DNA of 5,447 nt from Caldilineaceae bacterium (GTDB lineage: Bacteria; Chloroflexota; Anaerolineae; Caldilineales; Caldilineaceae). Numbering within the stretch: position 1 is the stretch's first letter; every line of letters begins with the position of its first letter. The notes beneath the pieces were generated by a model. The model worked only from the letters and a program-made list of their open reading frames with translations, did no database searches and was not told the origin of the DNA. The stretch is from positions 1 through 5,447 of the forward strand of contig WGCB01000574.1 of assembly GCA_015494005.1 (NCBI GenBank), given 5' to 3'. This document shows, piece after piece, positions 4,382 to 5,447 of the stretch. Position numbers and translations under genes: made by a program.

Positions 4382-5447
4382 ATGTACTCGTTTGACATGA
4401 CACCCGAACAGAAGATGTTGGTGGACACCGTCCACCGCTACGCGGAGGAGGTCCTGCGGCCGGCCCACCGGGACGCGGAGGAGCTGCGTCACGCGCCGGA
4501 GCGGGCCATCGAGATCGGCTGGGAGCTGGGCCTGCTCCCCTCCAGCATCCCGGAGGAGTACGGCGGCTTCGGCCACTACTCCGCCCTGGACAGCGCCCTC
4601 TACCTGGAGGAGCTGGGCTGGGGGGACGTGGGCATTGCCCTGCACCTCCTCACCCCCAACCTCTTCGCCCAACCGGTGAACCTCTTCGGCACCAAGGAGC
4701 AGAAGGAGAAGTACCTGCCCTTCTTCTGCGGGGAGGAGTTCCCCAAGGCCACGGCCACCCTCATCGAGCCGGTCTTTCAGTTCGATCCCGGGGAGCTGAG
4801 CACTGTGGCCATCCGGGACGGCAACCAGTACGTCATCAGCGGCAAGAAGACCTACGTGCCCCTGGCCGACCGGGCCGAGCTCTTCCTGGTCTACGCCCGG
4901 GAGGGAGGCCGGACCCAGGCCTTCATCGTCCCCCGAGAGACGCCGGGCCTGAAGGTGGGCGAGCGGATCAAGGTCATGGGTATCAACGCCCTGGCCATGT
5001 ACGAGGTGGAGCTGGACGAGGTGAAGGTGCCCCGGGCCAACCGGCTGGGGGGCCCCAAGGGCATCCGCATCAACCGCATCCTGACGGTGAGCCGGATCGG
5101 CGCCGCGGCTCTGGCCGTGGGGCAGGCCCGGGCGGCCTACGAGTACGCCCTGAACTACGCCAAGGAGCGGGTGGCCTTCGGCGAGCCCATCGCCCACCGG
5201 CAGAGCATCGCCTTCATGCTGGCCAACATGGCCATCGACATCGAGGGGGCCCGGCTCCAGACCTGGGAGGCGGCCTATCGCTTTGACAACCGGGAGGACG
5301 CCTCTCGCCTGGCGGTCCTGGCCAAGACCTTCGCGGACAAGATGGTCCTGGAGGTGACCGACGGCGCGGTCCAGGTCCTGGGCGGTCACGGCTACGTCCG
5401 AGAGCATCCGGTGGAGCTCTGGTACCGCAACGGCCGGGGTTTCGCCA
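4382..5447 (+). CDS. Acyl-CoA dehydrogenase family protein, partial (C terminus beyond window)
   Basis: The frame is open from the ATG to the window end, giving 355 residues of a family usually about 380-400 long. The flavoprotein family oxidises acyl-CoA thioesters to enoyl-CoA and passes electrons to electron-transfer flavoprotein. The helical N-terminal domain holds LGLLPSSIPEEYGGFG (49-64) and LYLEELGWGDVGIALHL (73-89). The middle beta domain runs from about 120 to 225. The C-terminal domain shows RVAFGEPIAHRQSIAFMLANM (263-283) and QVLGGHGYVREHPVELWYRN (331-350), both strong family marks. The usual TEPxAGSD flavin/substrate motif reads IEPVFQFD (128-135), and the W-I-T flavin contact after GxK reads Y-V-P (158-160), so substrate or activity may differ. 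The catalytic Glu of most members would lie just past the window. It is transcribed away from the polysaccharide genes and its pathway is unknown. Confidence 0.93.
   Translation, partial: MYSFDMTPEQKMLVDTVHRYAEEVLRPAHRDAEELRHAPERAIEIGWELGLLPSSIPEEYGGFGHYSALDSALYLEELGWGDVGIALHLLTPNLFAQPVNLFGTKEQKEKYLPFFCGEEFPKATATLIEPVFQFDPGELSTVAIRDGNQYVISGKKTYVPLADRAELFLVYAREGGRTQAFIVPRETPGLKVGERIKVMGINALAMYEVELDEVKVPRANRLGGPKGIRINRILTVSRIGAAALAVGQARAAYEYALNYAKERVAFGEPIAHRQSIAFMLANMAIDIEGARLQTWEAAYRFDNREDASRLAVLAKTFADKMVLEVTDGAVQVLGGHGYVREHPVELWYRNGRGFA

Noticed and set aside
4420..4436. Perfect 7-bp inverted repeat GGTGGAC-ACC-GTCCACC
   Set aside because: It is inside the dehydrogenase coding region (Leu-Val-Asp-Thr-Val-His) and is easily explained by codon content; no further sign of function.
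4343..5407. Minus-strand open frame (354 codons) opposite the acyl-CoA dehydrogenase
   Set aside because: The plus strand encodes an unmistakable acyl-CoA dehydrogenase over the same bases. The minus product is a Gly/Val/Leu/His-rich shadow.

Overview
The window is GC-rich bacterial DNA with strong G/C third-position bias. It carries the upstream part of an exopolysaccharide or capsule assembly cluster on the minus strand and the start of an acyl-CoA dehydrogenase gene on the plus strand. The gene set (two short Wzz/CapA-type chain-length proteins, a separate CapB/CpsD-type P-loop protein, a WbaZ-like GT4 glycosyltransferase and a short-form RmlA) and the style of the sequence suggest a GC-rich environmental bacterium. 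Chloroflexota is my best guess, from general resemblance only; no taxonomic marker is present.

Minus strand, in transcription order. A PchB/AroQ-type chorismate mutase (4053-3733) overlaps a GT4 glycosyltransferase (3736-2612) by an ATGA junction. A 182-bp spacer follows, with a compact hairpin just after the glycosyltransferase stop. Then come two tandem Wzz-domain membrane proteins (2429-1737 and 1640-918), a CpsD/CapB-like P-loop ATPase (887-240) and the N-terminal third or less of glucose-1-phosphate thymidylyltransferase RfbA/RmlA (232 to beyond base 1). Gaps among the last four genes are 96, 30 and 7 bp, so they look like one operon. A well-spaced sigma70-type promoter (4185-4157) precedes the chorismate mutase.

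Plus strand. A partial acyl-CoA dehydrogenase (4382 to beyond 5447) is divergently oriented from a 328-bp intergenic region. That region also holds a pair of TTCGAACCC direct repeats close to the dehydrogenase start.

How the genes may work together: RmlA starts dTDP-rhamnose synthesis, the GT4 enzyme adds a sugar to a lipid-linked repeat unit, and the Wzz pair with the CapB-like protein would control polymer length and export. The CapB-like protein departs from the tyrosine-kinase consensus in its Walker A, its oligomerisation motif and its C-terminal tail. The translationally coupled chorismate mutase has no obvious place in this pathway and is the most puzzling gene here. The dehydrogenase has a divergent flavin-contact region and is probably not functionally linked to the cluster. 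No RNA gene, CRISPR array, insertion sequence or known defence system was found.
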